64,000 nt of DNA, taken from NCBI RefSeq assembly GCF_043195125.1, contig NZ_JBAFWR010000004.1. One strand, 5' to 3'. A model generated the notes under the pieces. It saw nothing but the letters and a program-made list of their open reading frames with translations. It searched no databases and had not been told where the DNA came from. Shown here piece after piece: positions 62,999-64,000 of the stretch. Within the stretch, counting starts at the first letter, position 1. Each line of letters opens with the position of its first letter. This DNA comes from NCEH01 sp043195125 (GTDB lineage: Bacteria; Pseudomonadota; Alphaproteobacteria; Rhizobiales; Xanthobacteraceae). The position numbers and the translations under genes are program-made.

Positions 62999-64000
62999 TC
63001 ACTCCGCCGCCGCGCGCGGCGCGAAACGCTCCGCCCCGAAGGGGGCGATGAGCGGGTCCGTGTGGCCGTCCAGCACCAGCGCGCAGATGGTGGACGTGGT
63101 CACCGGCAGCAGCAGGATGCCGTTGCGGTGATGGCCGGTGGCATAGATCAGCCCCGCCACCTCGCTCGCGCCGAGAATCGGCGCATCGTCGCGACTGCCG
63201 GGGCGGAAGCCCACCCATTGCTCGATGATGGTCAGTTCCTCGATGGTCGGCACGCAGCGCCACGCATGGGTGAGCAGCGCCAGCTGGCCGCCGGCGGTGA
63301 TGTCGGTGTCGAAGCCCTTCTCCTCCACCGTGGCGCCGATGATGAGCCGCCCGTCCTTGCGCGGCACCATATAGGTGCCCGGTCCCCACAGCACATGGGT
63401 CAGCAAAGGCGCTGCGGGGTCCATGCGCAGGGCCAGCATCTGCCCCTTGATGGGGCGCACCGGCAAGGGCGCCGCCGGGGCGATGGTGACCCCGCGCGAC
63501 CAGGCGCCGGCCGCCAGGATCACGGTATCGGCGGGATGCAGAACGCCATCGACCACGACGCCGCTTGCCCGGCCATCGCGGGTTTCCACCCGCTCCACCT
63601 TGGCATGTTCATGCAGCACCGCACCGGCCTTCAGCGCCGCGACCTTCAGCGCCGCCGCGGTTTGCCGGTTGTCCGCCTGGTGATCCTGCGGGCACCAGAG
63701 GGCGCCGGCCAGTTTAGTGGCGAGATGCGGTTCCTTGCGGCGCGCCTCGGCGGCGGTCAGCCATTCCACCGGCAACCCGAGGCTCTTTTGAAAGGCGTGC
63801 TGGTGGCGCAGCTTGGCGGCGTCGTCTGCGGTGAGCGCGACGACGAGCGTGCCCTCCTCGCGCAGGCCCACATCCATGCCACTGGCCGCTTCCAGATCCG
63901 CCGCGAAGGCCGGCCACAAGGTCTGGCTCGCGCGGTTGAGGGTCAGCAAACCCTCTTCGCCGGGCTCGGCTTCCGCACAGGCGGCGAGCATGCCGGCGGC
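62999..64000 (-). CDS. thiO: Glycine oxidase ThiO (partial, 5' end outside window)
   Basis: About 334 residues of the FAD-dependent DAO-family enzyme lie in the window; the N-terminal Rossmann GxGxxG lies past base 64000. The visible start (AAGMLAACAEAEPGEEGLLTLNRASQTLWPAFAADLE) continues the frame to the edge. Seen are VILAAGAWSRGV, LPVRPIKGQMLALRM, GTYMVPRKDGRLIIGATVEEKGFDTDITAGG, IEQWVGFRPGSRDDAPILG and LIYATGHHRNGILLLPVT. Makes dehydroglycine (iminoacetate) for the thiazole ring. Any TPP riboswitch would be outside the window. Confidence 0.94.
   Translation of the reverse strand, partial: AAGMLAACAEAEPGEEGLLTLNRASQTLWPAFAADLEAASGMDVGLREEGTLVVALTADDAAKLRHQHAFQKSLGLPVEWLTAAEARRKEPHLATKLAGALWCPQDHQADNRQTAAALKVAALKAGAVLHEHAKVERVETRDGRASGVVVDGVLHPADTVILAAGAWSRGVTIAPAAPLPVRPIKGQMLALRMDPAAPLLTHVLWGPGTYMVPRKDGRLIIGATVEEKGFDTDITAGGQLALLTHAWRCVPTIEELTIIEQWVGFRPGSRDDAPILGASEVAGLIYATGHHRNGILLLPVTTSTICALVLDGHTDPLIAPFGAERFAPRAAAE

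Overview
The window is a 64 kb stretch of G+C-rich chromosomal DNA from an alphaproteobacterium. SciP (the CtrA inhibitor), Omp25/Omp31-type barrels, a dctA/dctBD regulon, a C-P lyase cluster and a glyQ/glyS-type glycyl-tRNA synthetase all fit Hyphomicrobiales, most likely Xanthobacteraceae; the family-level placement is inference. I see no tRNA, rRNA, IS element, prophage, integrase or CRISPR array. The content looks like core chromosome plus nutrient-scavenging operons. A perfect 16-bp parS site (TGTTTCACGTGAAACA) at 7528-7543 suggests the region is origin-proximal.

Layout. 1-2.8 kb: a tripartite tricarboxylate transporter (tctCBA, reverse strand, tctA cut by the window edge). 3-7.4 kb: a secreted DUF6600 protein, leuA with a candidate leucine-codon leader peptide, and a small lipoprotein. 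7.4-11.4 kb: parS, then NUDIX, OYE, PhzF and pyridoxal kinase genes on the reverse strand. 11.5-14.8 kb: an SDR, a NodB-type deacetylase and an amidase. 14.8-15.5 kb: a 728-bp spacer with inverted repeats, a candidate 27-residue membrane peptide and a Pho box.

15.5-28.5 kb: the main functional block, a phosphonate uptake and C-P lyase system. phnC-phnD-phnE1-phnE2 is followed by a cytochrome c gene. A reverse-strand phnF plus a PPOX-type flavoprotein gene diverges from phnG-H-I-J-(GNAT)-K-L-M-N across a clear TTTGTATA-N6-TATACAAA operator. The transporter imports phosphonates. PhnGHIJ/K/L/M convert them to a ribosyl cyclic phosphate, and PhnN makes PRPP. The embedded GNAT and the PPOX protein are the two accessory genes with no assigned role here.

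28.5-41.4 kb: sciP, glyS-(MHS transporter)-glyQ, a small secreted repeat protein, an orphan TRAP binding protein, an Mrp/ApbC P-loop protein, a UDG-like protein, a GST, a thermonuclease-like protein, a PleC/DivJ/PdhS-like histidine kinase and cobT. 41.4-49.9 kb: an RND efflux pair, murJ and a two-gene sugar-nucleotide pair (WbpB/WlbA-like dehydrogenase plus WbpE-like aminotransferase). 50-52.5 kb: three tandem outer-membrane barrels.

52.6-56.2 kb: uvrC, then pgsA-moaD-moaE. 56.3-61.1 kb: dctA facing dctB-dctD, with a readable sigma-54 promoter, IHF-like site and paired DctD-type dyads between them. 61.2-64 kb: thiE, thiG, thiS and thiO (reverse strand, thiO cut by the window edge).
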